Both the position numbers and the translations under genes were made by a program. A stretch of 55,226 nucleotides of DNA. Source: Massilia sp. (lineage in GTDB: Bacteria; Pseudomonadota; Gammaproteobacteria; Burkholderiales; Burkholderiaceae_D). Below are positions 41,323 to 50,996 of the stretch, in pieces. The stretch's first letter is position 1. Each line of letters opens with the position of its first letter. The notes beneath the pieces were generated by a model. The model was not told where the DNA came from, ran no database searches, and saw only the letters and a list, made by a program, of their open reading frames with translations. Location: positions 1 to 55,226 of the forward strand of contig JANYGW010000163.1 in NCBI GenBank assembly GCA_025359245.1, read 5' to 3'.

Positions 41323-43353
41323 TCAGTTGGACTTCTTGTTCGCCGCCTCATGCAACTCCTGCCAGTTGGCGACCTCGCGCCAGCCCATGCGCCTGGCGGG
41401 AAAGCTCAGCGTGATCGTCGTGGCCGTGTTTGCCGCCGGCGCCTCGCCTGCGGCCCGGGGGCGGATCACGGCCAGCGTGCGGCTCGCCCGTGCGGCGCCA
41501 GTGGCGTCGCGCACCCCGGCGCTGGCGCTGATTTCAATGAGCAGCGCCGGCTGCAAGGCCGCCGATGCCGTCCGCTCGCCCGTGACCGCGTCCGGCTGCA
41601 CTGCGCCGTTCGCGTCCAGCGCCAGGCCACTGAGCGCATCGAGCACATACAGGCGGCTGGCCGCTGCCGTGCACGGAGCGGCGCCGGGTACCAGCGTGTC
41701 GAAGATGACGCTGCCGCCGGTCACCGACGGACTGGCGGCGACGCGTTCGCCGTCATTGCTGGCGTTGGCGAAGTCGGCATACCAGCCGCGTTTGGCATTC
41801 GGCGCAAAATAGTCGATGCGCTCGCCCGTGACGGTGAGCTTGTCGCTGCCGGCCAGCGTGCGCTGGGCCAGCTGCGCGCGCGAGCGGACCGCCTCGGTTG
41901 GTTCCTCCTTGAGGTCATGCACCGCGTACAGCGATTGCGGCGCAAACGACGGCGCCAGCAAGTCGCCCTGTTCGATCAGCTTGCCGGTGCCGAACAGGAC
42001 CAGGTAGCCGCCGTCCGGCGCGAACACCGCCTTCGGTGCGTACGCGATCGGCTGCGCGCGCCCCGCCTCGTCGCGCGCCGTGAACAGGCGCTGTGCGGTC
42101 TTGGCGCCCAGGTCGAAGCGCCACAGCCGGCCTTGCAGGTCGCCGGCATAGGCCAGCACGGCGCTACCGTCGGCTGCGCTGACCAGGGTCGGCGCCGACA
42201 GTGCATTTGGCAGCGCGGCATTGGCGCCGCTGGTGGAGATGCGGTAGTAGTTGACGCCGGCCCGCCACGGTTGCGAGGCCTGCTTGTCGAGCGCGAGCAG
42301 GAACAGGGCGCCGTTGCCGTCCACAGCGCCGCTGTTGATGCCGCTCGATACGACAACGAAATAGCGGTACACGGGATCCTGGCCGGGCGCGCCGATATTG
42401 AGTGCGGCGATCTGCGGCGGCGCGTGCACGTAGCCGATCGCAGGGTCGTCCTTGTCGGTGAACTCCCACAGCGCGCCCATGCCCTGCGCGAACGCCGCCG
42501 GGTTGCTGATATCGAGCGCGAACACGCCGCGCGCGCCCATCCCCATGCCGGACGCCAGCACCGTGTGCCAGCTCCCGCCCAGCATGGCGTCGCCCTGCCC
42601 CGCGCTGGCGTCCACGTAGGTGCGCGCGGGGGCGTCGGGATCGCCGAGCGCCGCCAGCGCCGCGACCAGGGCGGACGGCACATAGGCGAACAGCTCGGCG
42701 CCATCGGACGCGGCAAACGCATGCAGCATGCCGTCGTTGGCGCCCACGTACACGGCCAGGGTGCGCGCCTTGGCCTGCTCGCGAAACGTGGCATGTCCGT
42801 CGCCGGTGCCCGATGGCGCCGGCGCGCCGACGATCAGCGGCACGCTGCGCACGATGTCGCCAAGGACCGACTCGCGCTGGCGGAAGATGCCGTCCGGCTG
42901 GCCGAGTTCGCGCCCCCGCTCGCCGCGCAGGTAGGCTACGCGCGCCTCGCCCTGGCCATCGGCGTTCAGCAAGGTCCGCATCGGCGCCGGCAGCGCGGCC
43001 CAGGTAAATGCCAGCGTGGTGGCCGATCCGCGCGCCAGGCTGGCGGTGTAGATTTTCCTGGCCTCGGGCGCCAGCGCCGGCGGGACCGGGGGCGTCGCCA
43101 GCGGCTGGCCGGTCAGCAGCGCCGCCGCGTCCCATGCGGCGGCGCTGTCGTCCAGCGCGCGGCGCTGCACACTTGCAGGATTCGCACTGGCCTGTATCAC
43201 GAAGGCCTGGTCCTGGTCGCGCCAGAGCGCAGCCGGGCCGGGGCCATCGATGCAGAGCTGGCCATACGGCACCTGCAGCGCTGGCGGGCCGGCTTGCGCG
43301 AACGCCGCCGCAGCGCCCAACAGGAGCAGGCGCAGCGCGCGCGCCGCCCTCAC
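41323..43353 (-). CDS. pilY1: Short PilY1-type pilus tip protein
   Basis: 676 residues from a GTG at 43353 that overlaps the pilX stop (GTGA). A signal peptide (LRLLLLGAAAAFAQAG) exports it. The C-terminal PilY propeller is clear: LGDIVRSVPLIVGAP, YVGANDGMLHAFAASDGAELFAYVP, SWHTVLASGMGMGARGVFALDIS, YAGDLQGRLWRFDL, FGTGKLIEQGD and QSLYAVHD. PilY1 proteins usually exceed 1000 residues with a von Willebrand A domain at the N-terminus. That part is absent here and only about 150 residues precede the propeller. It probably caps minor pilins at the tip. Confidence 0.9.
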   Translation of the reverse strand: MRAARALRLLLLGAAAAFAQAGPPALQVPYGQLCIDGPGPAALWRDQDQAFVIQASANPASVQRRALDDSAAAWDAAALLTGQPLATPPVPPALAPEARKIYTASLARGSATTLAFTWAALPAPMRTLLNADGQGEARVAYLRGERGRELGQPDGIFRQRESVLGDIVRSVPLIVGAPAPSGTGDGHATFREQAKARTLAVYVGANDGMLHAFAASDGAELFAYVPSALVAALAALGDPDAPARTYVDASAGQGDAMLGGSWHTVLASGMGMGARGVFALDISNPAAFAQGMGALWEFTDKDDPAIGYVHAPPQIAALNIGAPGQDPVYRYFVVVSSGINSGAVDGNGALFLLALDKQASQPWRAGVNYYRISTSGANAALPNALSAPTLVSAADGSAVLAYAGDLQGRLWRFDLGAKTAQRLFTARDEAGRAQPIAYAPKAVFAPDGGYLVLFGTGKLIEQGDLLAPSFAPQSLYAVHDLKEEPTEAVRSRAQLAQRTLAGSDKLTVTGERIDYFAPNAKRGWYADFANASNDGERVAASPSVTGGSVIFDTLVPGAAPCTAAASRLYVLDALSGLALDANGAVQPDAVTGERTASAALQPALLIEISASAGVRDATGAARASRTLAVIRPRAAGEAPAANTATTITLSFPARRMGWREVANWQELHEAANKKSN

Positions 43354-43970
43354 GGCGCCTCCCAGGCCGGCGCGGCTTCCAGGTAATACGCCTGCAGCAC
43401 CACGCGCGTCGCATCGTTGGCGCCAAAGCCGATCGCGGTGATGCGGTAGAAATTGCCGGTACGCTGGCCGGCATCCTCGCCCGGCCGCGCGTACGGCACC
43501 AGCTCGATCACGTAGCGCGGCGGCCGCGACGGCAGCGTGCCCTGTCCGGTCGGCAGCGCGGCGCCGGTGAAGTGCCCGTATTCGATCGTGCGCGTGGCGT
43601 CGCGCTCGGCCAGCCCGGCGCGCTGCCACGCGGGCGCCGCGGACGCCACCGCGCGCCGGCACAGGCCCAGGTTGGCCGCACCGTCACCGCAACCGGCGAC
43701 AAAGCCGGCGTCGCTGCCGCGCGCGAACAGTTTTGCGCGCGCCGATGAAGGCGCGGTGCCGCCTTCGATATCGTGTTCGGCATCGGCCAGCGCCGCTTCG
43801 GCAGCCTGCATGGCAACCTGGCGGTCGCGGTCGCCGCGCGCCGACTTCTCGGCGTTGAGCGCACTGCGCGCGGCCGATACCCCCAGCATCAGCAAGATCA
43901 GCATCACGCACAGCGCCACCAGCAACGCCGCGCCGCGCTGGGATTGCAAGGTCGATTGTTGAGTACTCAT
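43350..43970 (-). CDS. pilX: Type IV pilus assembly protein PilX
   Basis: 206 residues. QRGAALLVALCVMLILLMLG is the typical PilX N-terminus, a prepilin-like helix cleaved after Gly but without the Glu5 of other pilins. AMQAAEAALADAEHDIE follows, and CGDGAANLGLC suggests a disulfide. The stop overlaps pilY1 and the start overlaps pilW. A minor pilin of the PilVWXY1E priming complex. Confidence 0.9.
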   Translation of the reverse strand: MSTQQSTLQSQRGAALLVALCVMLILLMLGVSAARSALNAEKSARGDRDRQVAMQAAEAALADAEHDIEGGTAPSSARAKLFARGSDAGFVAGCGDGAANLGLCRRAVASAAPAWQRAGLAERDATRTIEYGHFTGAALPTGQGTLPSRPPRYVIELVPYARPGEDAGQRTGNFYRITAIGFGANDATRVVLQAYYLEAAPAWEAP

Positions 43971-44902
43971 GGATTCTTTACCGGGTTGCGCAGCGCGATG
44001 GTGGCCGAGAACATGCGACGTTCGCGCTGCTGCAGCGCCGGCGGCATGGCGGAGCGCGCCACGCGCGTGCCGCTGTCGGCGCTATCGCTGTAGGAGGAAC
44101 CGAACAGCGTGTACAGCGGCGGCCCGCCGACCTGGCGTGACTGCCGGGCGCCATGCACCAGCAAGGCCACCTTGATGCTGGCCACGCGTTTCCAGCAGCT
44201 GCGGCGCTGGCGTTCGCGCTGGCGCTCCTGGGCGTTGGCGCCCACGACAATGAGCGCCTCGTCGAGCGCGTTGATTTCGGTGGCGCTCAGGTAGCGGTTG
44301 GGCGTGCCGTCGGGCGCGGCGTCGGTATCGAGTCCGTACAGGACCTGGAACGAGTCGACCCCGCCGACCACCGCCTCCGCGCTCCAGTTGTTCGCACCGC
44401 GGAATTTGCAGCGTAGTTCCGGATCCCCGCCGGGGCCGATGCCGACATAAAAGATGCTCCATCCGTCCTGCCCGGCGCCCACCGAAAAACCGGCGCAGGT
44501 GGTGGCGCTGCCATCGCCCTGGCCGGGGCCCGAGCCTGAAAAGCGCAGCGCCAGCACGTCGCTGCCATTGACCGCGGGCGGGCGCGGATTGTCGATCCCG
44601 GCCGAGTCGGACGACAGCGAGGCCGCGTCGAGGCCGCGCACCGCCGGCGGCGCGGCCGGGTCGACGCCCACCGCCGCGCTCTCGTGCTCCCAATCGACAA
44701 AGGCGGTCTGGCGCGCGGCACGTTCGATGATGGCCAGCGCAAAGCGGCCGGCATCGTCCACGCTGGCCGCTTCGGCCTGCGCCACGAAACCCGCGTTCGA
44801 CACCACCAGCAGCGATGTCGCCACCAGCACCAGCAGCATGCCGAGCGTGAGCGCGATCATCAGCTCGACGACGGTCACGCCGCGCTGGCGCCGCCCGCTC
44901 AT
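43967..44902 (-). CDS. pilW: Type IV pilus assembly protein PilW
   Basis: 311 residues from the ATG at 44902, which overlaps the pilV stop (ATGA). MSGRRQRGVTVVELMIALTL is a class III leader with Gly/Val at the cleavage site and Glu5. The rest has the PilW pattern (DDAGRFALAIIERAARQTAF, GSDVLALRFSGSG, VDSFQVLYGLD). Works with PilV and PilX in the minor-pilin complex. Confidence 0.9.
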   Translation of the reverse strand: MSGRRQRGVTVVELMIALTLGMLLVLVATSLLVVSNAGFVAQAEAASVDDAGRFALAIIERAARQTAFVDWEHESAAVGVDPAAPPAVRGLDAASLSSDSAGIDNPRPPAVNGSDVLALRFSGSGPGQGDGSATTCAGFSVGAGQDGWSIFYVGIGPGGDPELRCKFRGANNWSAEAVVGGVDSFQVLYGLDTDAAPDGTPNRYLSATEINALDEALIVVGANAQERQRERQRRSCWKRVASIKVALLVHGARQSRQVGGPPLYTLFGSSYSDSADSGTRVARSAMPPALQQRERRMFSATIALRNPVKNP

Positions 44903-45450
44903 GGCGCCGTTCCGGCCACGACCAGCGCCACCGACGGCACGATCCCGGCATCGGGCTGGGCGCGCCGGTCGCGCCAGCCGATCTTGATCACGATCGGGGC
45001 GCCGGGCGCGCCGGCGCACTGCCAGGCCAGCGCGCGCGCCGTGCCGGACCACACGGCAGCATCGCGGCACACGGCCACGCGCGCACCGGGAAAATCGGCA
45101 TACAAGGCCTGCTTGATTTCGTACAGGTCGAATGCGGCCAGCTCGGCGCTGCTGCAGCCGGTGGCGCCGAAGCACGAGGTTGCCGGCACCGGCGCGCCCG
45201 CAGCCGTGTCGTAGTCGAGCTGCAAATAGGGATTGGCGCCGTCGGCGGCCTGCGCCTCGATGGTGTTGGCGCGCATGCGCTCGGCCAGCGCGCCGGCCAG
45301 CTGCACCGCGCCCGACATCAGTCCGGTCAGGTGGCGCGTGCGCAGCGCCGCGAGCTGCACGCCGGCCGCGCCGACGATGCCGATGGCCAGCACCAGCACC
45401 GCCACCAGCACTTCGATGAGCGTAAAGCCGTGAACCAATCGCGTTCGCAC
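44899..45450 (-). CDS. pilV: Type IV pilus modification/minor pilin PilV
   Basis: 183 residues from a GTG at 45450 with GGAGG at good spacing. HGFTLIEVLVAVLVLAIGIV is a classical prepilin start (Gly/Phe cleavage, Glu5), followed by GAAGVQLAALRTRH and AGALAERMRANT as in PilV. Two close Cys in SCFGATGC. First gene of the operon pilV-pilW-pilX-pilY1-pilE-fimT; the promoter should lie between 45451 and 45601. Confidence 0.92.
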   Translation of the reverse strand: MRTRLVHGFTLIEVLVAVLVLAIGIVGAAGVQLAALRTRHLTGLMSGAVQLAGALAERMRANTIEAQAADGANPYLQLDYDTAAGAPVPATSCFGATGCSSAELAAFDLYEIKQALYADFPGARVAVCRDAAVWSGTARALAWQCAGAPGAPIVIKIGWRDRRAQPDAGIVPSVALVVAGTAP

Positions 45451-45601
45451 CGGAACCTCCGCTGGTTGAATGCGCGGCCCGGCGGCATGCGGCTGCTAAT
45501 AGCCGAGTTCGCTAGTCTGATATTGATCTGGATCGCGTTCACGCCAAGTTATCAGGGCGTGACAAAGTCACCGCTGCGGTAGCTCAACAGTGCGTGGGGA
45601 C

Positions 45602-46069
45602 TTATTTGCGGGGTTTGCGCTCTTGGCCGACTTCGGCGATAGCGTCCTGGAATTCGGCCAGGTCCTCGAAATTCTTGTACACCGATGCAAAGCGGATGTA
45701 GGCAATCTTGTCGAGCCGTTTCAGCTCGCCCATCACCAGTTCGCCGACGTAGCCGGTGTCGACTTCGCGCTGGCCGCTGGTGAGCAGCTTCTCTTCGATC
45801 GACGCGATGGCCGTATCGATCGCCTCGGCCGACACCGGCCGCTTGCGCAGCGCCAGCATCAGCGAACCGCGCAGCTTGGCCGAAGCGTACTCGGTGCGGC
45901 TGCCGTTCTTCTTGACGATGATCGGCATCGACAGCTCGATCCGCTCCTTGGTGGTGAAGCGCTTGTCGCACTTGGCGCAGCGGCGCCGGCGCCGGATCGA
46001 ATCGCCCTCCTCGGATACGCGGGTATCGAGGACCTGTGTGTCTTCATGCTGACAGAAAGGACATTTCAT
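45602..46069 (-). CDS. nrdR: Transcriptional repressor NrdR
   Basis: 155 residues. The N-terminal zinc ribbon has MKCPFC and CAKCDKRF; an ATP-cone domain follows ([28 protein letters not shown]). It represses ribonucleotide reductase genes according to nucleotide state. It lies 32 bp after glyA on the same strand, the usual betaproteobacterial order. Confidence 0.97.
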   Translation of the reverse strand: MKCPFCQHEDTQVLDTRVSEEGDSIRRRRRCAKCDKRFTTKERIELSMPIIVKKNGSRTEYASAKLRGSLMLALRKRPVSAEAIDTAIASIEEKLLTSGQREVDTGYVGELVMGELKRLDKIAYIRFASVYKNFEDLAEFQDAIAEVGQERKPRK

Positions 46070-46101
46070 GTGGGCGCCGTGTGCTCGTGCTTAACCTTCT
46101 A

Positions 46102-47349
<1,248 letters not shown>

Positions 47350-47423
47350 GGAAAAACTCCAATCGAATAAGAGGCGAGGCAGCTGTAAGAATCGAATGAG
47401 GGGAGCCGTCGAACCAACAGGAC

Positions 47424-47461
47424 GGGCAGCCTCAACGTGCGCTTCCATCGGTGGCTGCCCA
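47424..47461 (-). promoter_or_regulatory. Candidate expression platform of the ZTP riboswitch
   Basis: In the RNA, GGGCAGCC (from 47460 down to 47453) can pair with GGCUGCCC (47431 down to 47424) across a 21-base loop. The first arm includes the GGGCA that closes the ZTP aptamer, so the stem and the ligand-bound fold exclude each other. No T-run follows, so control by Rho or at translation is more likely than a simple terminator. Confidence 0.55.
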
Positions 47462-47560
47462 GGCGAACGGCTGATGAAATCTCACGTTCCCCGGTGGATG
47501 CCCACCTTTCGCCGACTGGCAAGGACCTCGCCGCGGCTTTTCGCCAGTTACGTGAGACGT
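47456..47560 (-). promoter_or_regulatory. ZTP (pfl) riboswitch in the glyA leader
   Basis: Read on the minus strand: CTCACGTAACTGGCG, then GGTGGGCATCCACC followed by GGGGAACGTGAGA, then CGTTCGCCTGGGCA. These match the ZTP aptamer core (GUGACUGGCG, CCACCGGGGAGCG, CCGCCUGGGC). P1 pairs CTCACGT with ACGTGAG. An extra stem of about 30 nt lies between the ACTGGCG strand and the GGTGG hairpin. glyA is an established target of this class. Position about 110 nt before the start codon fits. Confidence 0.9.
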
Positions 47561-47690
47561 AATGGAGCCCAAATTGTAAGTTAAACCCCCGGTTTGGGCA
47601 AGGAAGGGGCTTGCAATATTGGCAGCGCGGCGTCCCAAAGGCGATTCGGCTACAATTTGCCGGTTACGCTACCCTACTGGAATAGAATTC

Positions 47691-48437
47691 ATGATCGTCT
47701 TTATTACGGGCGCCTCGTCCGGCTTCGGCGCCGAAATGGCGCGCACCTTCGTCCGCCACGGCCACCAGGTCATCCTCAGCGGACGGCGCAAGGAGCGCCT
47801 CGACGCGCTGGCCGCCGAACTGGGCGACCTGGCGCTGCCACTGCTGATGGACGTCACCTGCAAGGCATCGATCGACGACGCGCTGGCCATGCTGCCGCAA
47901 TCGTGGCGCTCGGCCGACGTCCTGATCAACAATGCCGGCCTGGCGCTGGGCACCCAGCCCGCCCACGAAGCCCCGCTGGCCGACTGGGAAACCATGATCG
48001 CCACCAATTGCACCGGCCTGGTCACGATGACGCGCGCGCTGCTGCCGGCCATGGTCGAGCGCGGCAGCGGCCTGATCATCAACCTGGGCTCGGTCGCCGG
48101 CCATTATCCTTACCCTGGCGGCAATGTTTACGGCGCCACCAAGGCCTTCGTCGACCAGTTCACGCTGAACCTGCGGGCCGACCTGGCCGGCACCGGCGTG
48201 CGCGCGACCAATCTGGCGCCCGGCCTGTGCGGCGGGACCGAGTTTTCCAACGTGCGCTTCAAGGGCGACGACGCGGCCGCGGCCAAGGTCTACGAAGGCA
48301 CGGTGCCGCTGACGGCGCAGGACATCGCCGAAACGGCGTACTGGGTCGCGACGCTGCCCCCGCATATCAACATCAACACGATCGAAATGATGCCCACCTG
48401 CCAGGGTTTCTCGCCGTTCGCCATCAAGCGCACGTGA
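47691..48437 (+). CDS. ydfG: NADP-dependent 3-hydroxy acid dehydrogenase YdfG-type (SDR family)
   Basis: 248 residues, starting MIVFITGASSGFGAEMARTF with the Rossmann Gly motif. NNAGLALGTQPAHEAPLADW, the active-site Ser in LGSVAGHYPYPGGNVYGATKAF with Tyr-x3-Lys, and GTEFSNVRFKGDD align closely with E. coli YdfG. It oxidises L-allo-threonine, serine and 3-hydroxypropionate-type substrates. The start is the ATG at 47691 although the frame is open further upstream. Divergent from glyA. Confidence 0.93.
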   Translation: MIVFITGASSGFGAEMARTFVRHGHQVILSGRRKERLDALAAELGDLALPLLMDVTCKASIDDALAMLPQSWRSADVLINNAGLALGTQPAHEAPLADWETMIATNCTGLVTMTRALLPAMVERGSGLIINLGSVAGHYPYPGGNVYGATKAFVDQFTLNLRADLAGTGVRATNLAPGLCGGTEFSNVRFKGDDAAAAKVYEGTVPLTAQDIAETAYWVATLPPHININTIEMMPTCQGFSPFAIKRT

Positions 48438-48462
48438 AGGCGCAGCTAAGCCTGGCCTAACT

Positions 48463-48490
48463 AAGCCCATCTATGATGGTGGGGTTTTTT
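48463..48490 (+). terminator. Weak Rho-independent terminator after ydfG
   Basis: CCCATC and GATGGTGGGG can form a short stem before six T residues, about 25 bp after the ydfG stop. Stem pairing is imperfect. Confidence 0.45.
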
Positions 48491-48548
48491 AGTACGCTGG
48501 CGAACATAAACCGATGCCAAATCGATTAAAATGTGCCCACATTGACCT

Positions 48549-48965
48549 ATGGCAACTGATATGCCCCAAGTATTTACCTGGCCGGTGCGGATCTATTACG
48601 AAGATACCGACGCCGGCGGCATCGTGTTTTACGCCAATTACCTGAAGTTTTTCGAGCGCGCGCGCACCGAGTGGCTGCGCGCGCTCGGCGTCGACCAGCA
48701 CCTGCTGGCGCAGCAGGACGGCGCCATTTTCGTCGTCAAGCACGCGGCCATCGACTATCAAGCGCCAGCGCGGCTCGATGATGTACTAAACTTGACCCTC
48801 AGCATAGAAAAGCTGGGGCGCGCCTCGGTCCACTTCGTGCAGCAAGCCTGGTGCGGCGAACTTCTGCTGGCGAGCGCCCAGGTGAAGGTGGGCTGCATCG
48901 ACGCCGTCACCCTGCGCCCGCGTGCCCTGCCCCCGGCCACCGCTGCTAAAATGCAGGCCGCCTGA
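48549..48965 (+). CDS. ybgC: Tol-Pal associated acyl-CoA thioesterase YbgC
   Basis: 138-residue hot-dog-fold protein. The catalytic Asp is in YYEDTDAGGIVFYANYLKFFERARTEW, the 4-hydroxybenzoyl-CoA thioesterase signature, followed by IDYQAPARLDD. An ATG at 48561 is an alternative start. First gene of the Tol-Pal cluster, 28 bp before tolQ, as in most proteobacteria. Confidence 0.94.
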   Translation: MATDMPQVFTWPVRIYYEDTDAGGIVFYANYLKFFERARTEWLRALGVDQHLLAQQDGAIFVVKHAAIDYQAPARLDDVLNLTLSIEKLGRASVHFVQQAWCGELLLASAQVKVGCIDAVTLRPRALPPATAAKMQAA

Positions 48966-48993
48966 CCCATTACCTGGATAGAACCCGACCCCG

Positions 48994-49683
48994 ATGAATG
49001 CTCCTCAAGACCTTTCCTTTCTCGCGCTGATCGCCAATGCCCACGTGATCGTGCAGCTGATCATGGCGCTGCTGCTGGTGGTATCGCTGATGAGCTGGAC
49101 TTATATTTTCCGCAAGAGCTTCGCGATCCGCGCGGCGCGCATCCAGACCGAAAAATTCGAACGCAGCTTCTGGGCCGGCGGCAACCTGCACACGCTGCAC
49201 GAAAGCGCCATCAAGAGCCGCGAGCAAAGCGGCGCGCTGTCGCGCATTTTCGATGCCGGCATGGGCGAATTCATCAAGGGCAAGCAGGCCTCCGACAAGC
49301 ACGAGGCGCTCGACATGGGCGCGGTGCTCGACGGCGCTCGGCGTGCCATGCGCGCAGCCTTCCAGCGCGAACTCGATGCGCTTGACTCGCACCTGAACTT
49401 CCTCGCATCGGTCGGTTCGGTGTCGCCCTATGTGGGCCTGCTGGGCACCGTGTGGGGCATCATGAACGCCTTCCGCGGCCTGGCCAACGTGCAGCAAGCC
49501 ACCTTGGCGGCGGTCGCCCCCGGGATTGCCGAAGCGCTGATCGCGACCGCCATCGGCCTGTTCGCGGCGATTCCGGCGGTGGTGGCGTACAACCGCTACA
49601 CGCACGATATCGACCGCCTGGCGATCCGCTTCGAGAGCTTCGTCGAAGAATTCTCGAACATCTTGCAGCGCCAGTCGCGCTAA
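48994..49683 (+). CDS. tolQ: Tol-Pal system proton channel TolQ
   Basis: 229 residues with three membrane segments: near 15-37 (VIVQLIMALLLVVSLMSW), near 135-160 and 170-195. SVSPYVGLLGTVWGIMNAF and VAPGIAEALIATAIGLFAAIPAVVAYN are the MotA/TolQ/ExbB signature. With TolR it uses the proton gradient to drive TolA during envelope constriction. Confidence 0.97.
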   Translation: MNAPQDLSFLALIANAHVIVQLIMALLLVVSLMSWTYIFRKSFAIRAARIQTEKFERSFWAGGNLHTLHESAIKSREQSGALSRIFDAGMGEFIKGKQASDKHEALDMGAVLDGARRAMRAAFQRELDALDSHLNFLASVGSVSPYVGLLGTVWGIMNAFRGLANVQQATLAAVAPGIAEALIATAIGLFAAIPAVVAYNRYTHDIDRLAIRFESFVEEFSNILQRQSR

Positions 49684-49695
49684 GCGGGAGCGGCC

Positions 49696-50130
49696 ATGGC
49701 CTTCTCATCGAGCAGTCTGCGCGCCGGACGCAAACGCAAGTTCAAGTCCGAGATCAACGTCGTGCCCTACATCGACGTGATGCTGGTCTTGCTGATCATT
49801 TTCATGGTGGTGCCGCCGGCGAACAGCCCGAGCGTGATCAACCTGCCGAGCGCGCAAAAATCGGCGCTGCCGCCGGACGACTATATCCAGGTCGTGCTGA
49901 AGAAGGACACCACGCTGTCGATCGGCGTCAACGGCAAGGCCACGCTGGCGCCCGAGAGCATGCGCGACCGCCCCGCCCTGCTGCGCCGCCTGCGCGCGCT
50001 GCATGGCGACCATCCCGATTATCCGGTGATGATCGCGGGCGACCGCGAGAGCAAATACGACGACGTCATCCAGCTCATTTCGGAAGCGAAGAAAATGGGC
50101 ATTTCCCGGGTCGGCCTGGCCACCAAGTGA
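49696..50130 (+). CDS. tolR: Tol-Pal system protein TolR
   Basis: 144 residues. One membrane helix with the proton-carrying Asp in VVPYIDVMLVLLIIFMVV, then a periplasmic domain ending VIQLISEAKKMGISRVGLAT. Partner of TolQ, whose gene ends 12 bp upstream. Confidence 0.97.
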   Translation: MAFSSSSLRAGRKRKFKSEINVVPYIDVMLVLLIIFMVVPPANSPSVINLPSAQKSALPPDDYIQVVLKKDTTLSIGVNGKATLAPESMRDRPALLRRLRALHGDHPDYPVMIAGDRESKYDDVIQLISEAKKMGISRVGLATK

Positions 50131-50137
50131 CGAGCCC

Positions 50138-50995
50138 ATGGCAACCTTGAACCCAGCCGCCGCCGGCGTCCCCTACCGCGTACCGCCGGAGCCGAGCCGC
50201 GTGCCCTCGTTCGTGATGGCGGCGGTGGTGCATGCCGGGCTGCTGCTGTTCCTGTGGGCCGGGATCAAGTGGCAGAACACGGCGCCGGTCTCGGTCGAGG
50301 CCGAGGTATGGGACATGAAGACGCAGCAGGCAGCGCCGGCACCGCCGCCGGAGCCGGTGCGTCCGCCCGAACCGGTGCCGGTGCCGAAGGTCATTGAGCC
50401 GGAAGTGGAACGCCCGGTCGCGCCCAAGCCGCCCGACATCGCGCTGGAACGGATCAAGGAAAAGAAGCAGAAGCTGCTGGAGAAAAAACTCGCCGAGGAA
50501 AAGCTGCTGAAGGAAAAGCAGAAGGAACTGGCTGACGAAAAGGCCCAGGAGCTGGCCGACAAGAAGGCCAAGGACAAGTCCGACAAATTGGCCAAGGCAG
50601 CTGCCGAAGCGGCGGAAAAGAAAAAGCGCGACAAGGATTTCGACGCGACCCTGAAGCGGCTGGCCGGCCAGGCTGGCGGCGGCAAAAGCCCGCAAGCGAC
50701 GTCGCCACGCATTGACAAGAGTTATTTTGCCAAAATCAGCGCCAAAGTTTATGGCAATCTGAACTATGCGGGAAGTACCGACGTTCCTGGCGATCCCGAG
50801 GCTGTTTTCGAAATCCGTCAGTTGCCCACTGGTGAGGTACTATCGGCGAAATTGGTAAGAAGCAGTGGTATTCCGCTGTACGACGAAGCAGCCCGTAAGG
50901 CGATTGAAAAATCGACACCACTGCCAAAGAAGGACAATGGTACGGTGGACCCTGTTGTGCCCATTGCATTCAGACTAAAGGTCAACTCAAACTGA
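50138..50995 (+). CDS. tolA: Cell envelope integrity protein TolA
   Basis: 285 residues. One N-terminal membrane helix (SFVMAAVVHAGLLLFLWAG, about 21-40), a Pro-rich piece, a long Lys/Glu/Ala helix (about 105-180) spanning the periplasm, and a C-terminal TolA/TonB-like domain (KSYFAKISAKVYGNLNY and VVPIAFRLKVN regions). Links the TolQR motor to Pal and TolB. ATG 7 bp after tolR. Confidence 0.95.
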   Translation: MATLNPAAAGVPYRVPPEPSRVPSFVMAAVVHAGLLLFLWAGIKWQNTAPVSVEAEVWDMKTQQAAPAPPPEPVRPPEPVPVPKVIEPEVERPVAPKPPDIALERIKEKKQKLLEKKLAEEKLLKEKQKELADEKAQELADKKAKDKSDKLAKAAAEAAEKKKRDKDFDATLKRLAGQAGGGKSPQATSPRIDKSYFAKISAKVYGNLNYAGSTDVPGDPEAVFEIRQLPTGEVLSAKLVRSSGIPLYDEAARKAIEKSTPLPKKDNGTVDPVVPIAFRLKVNSN

Positions 50996-50996
50996 T

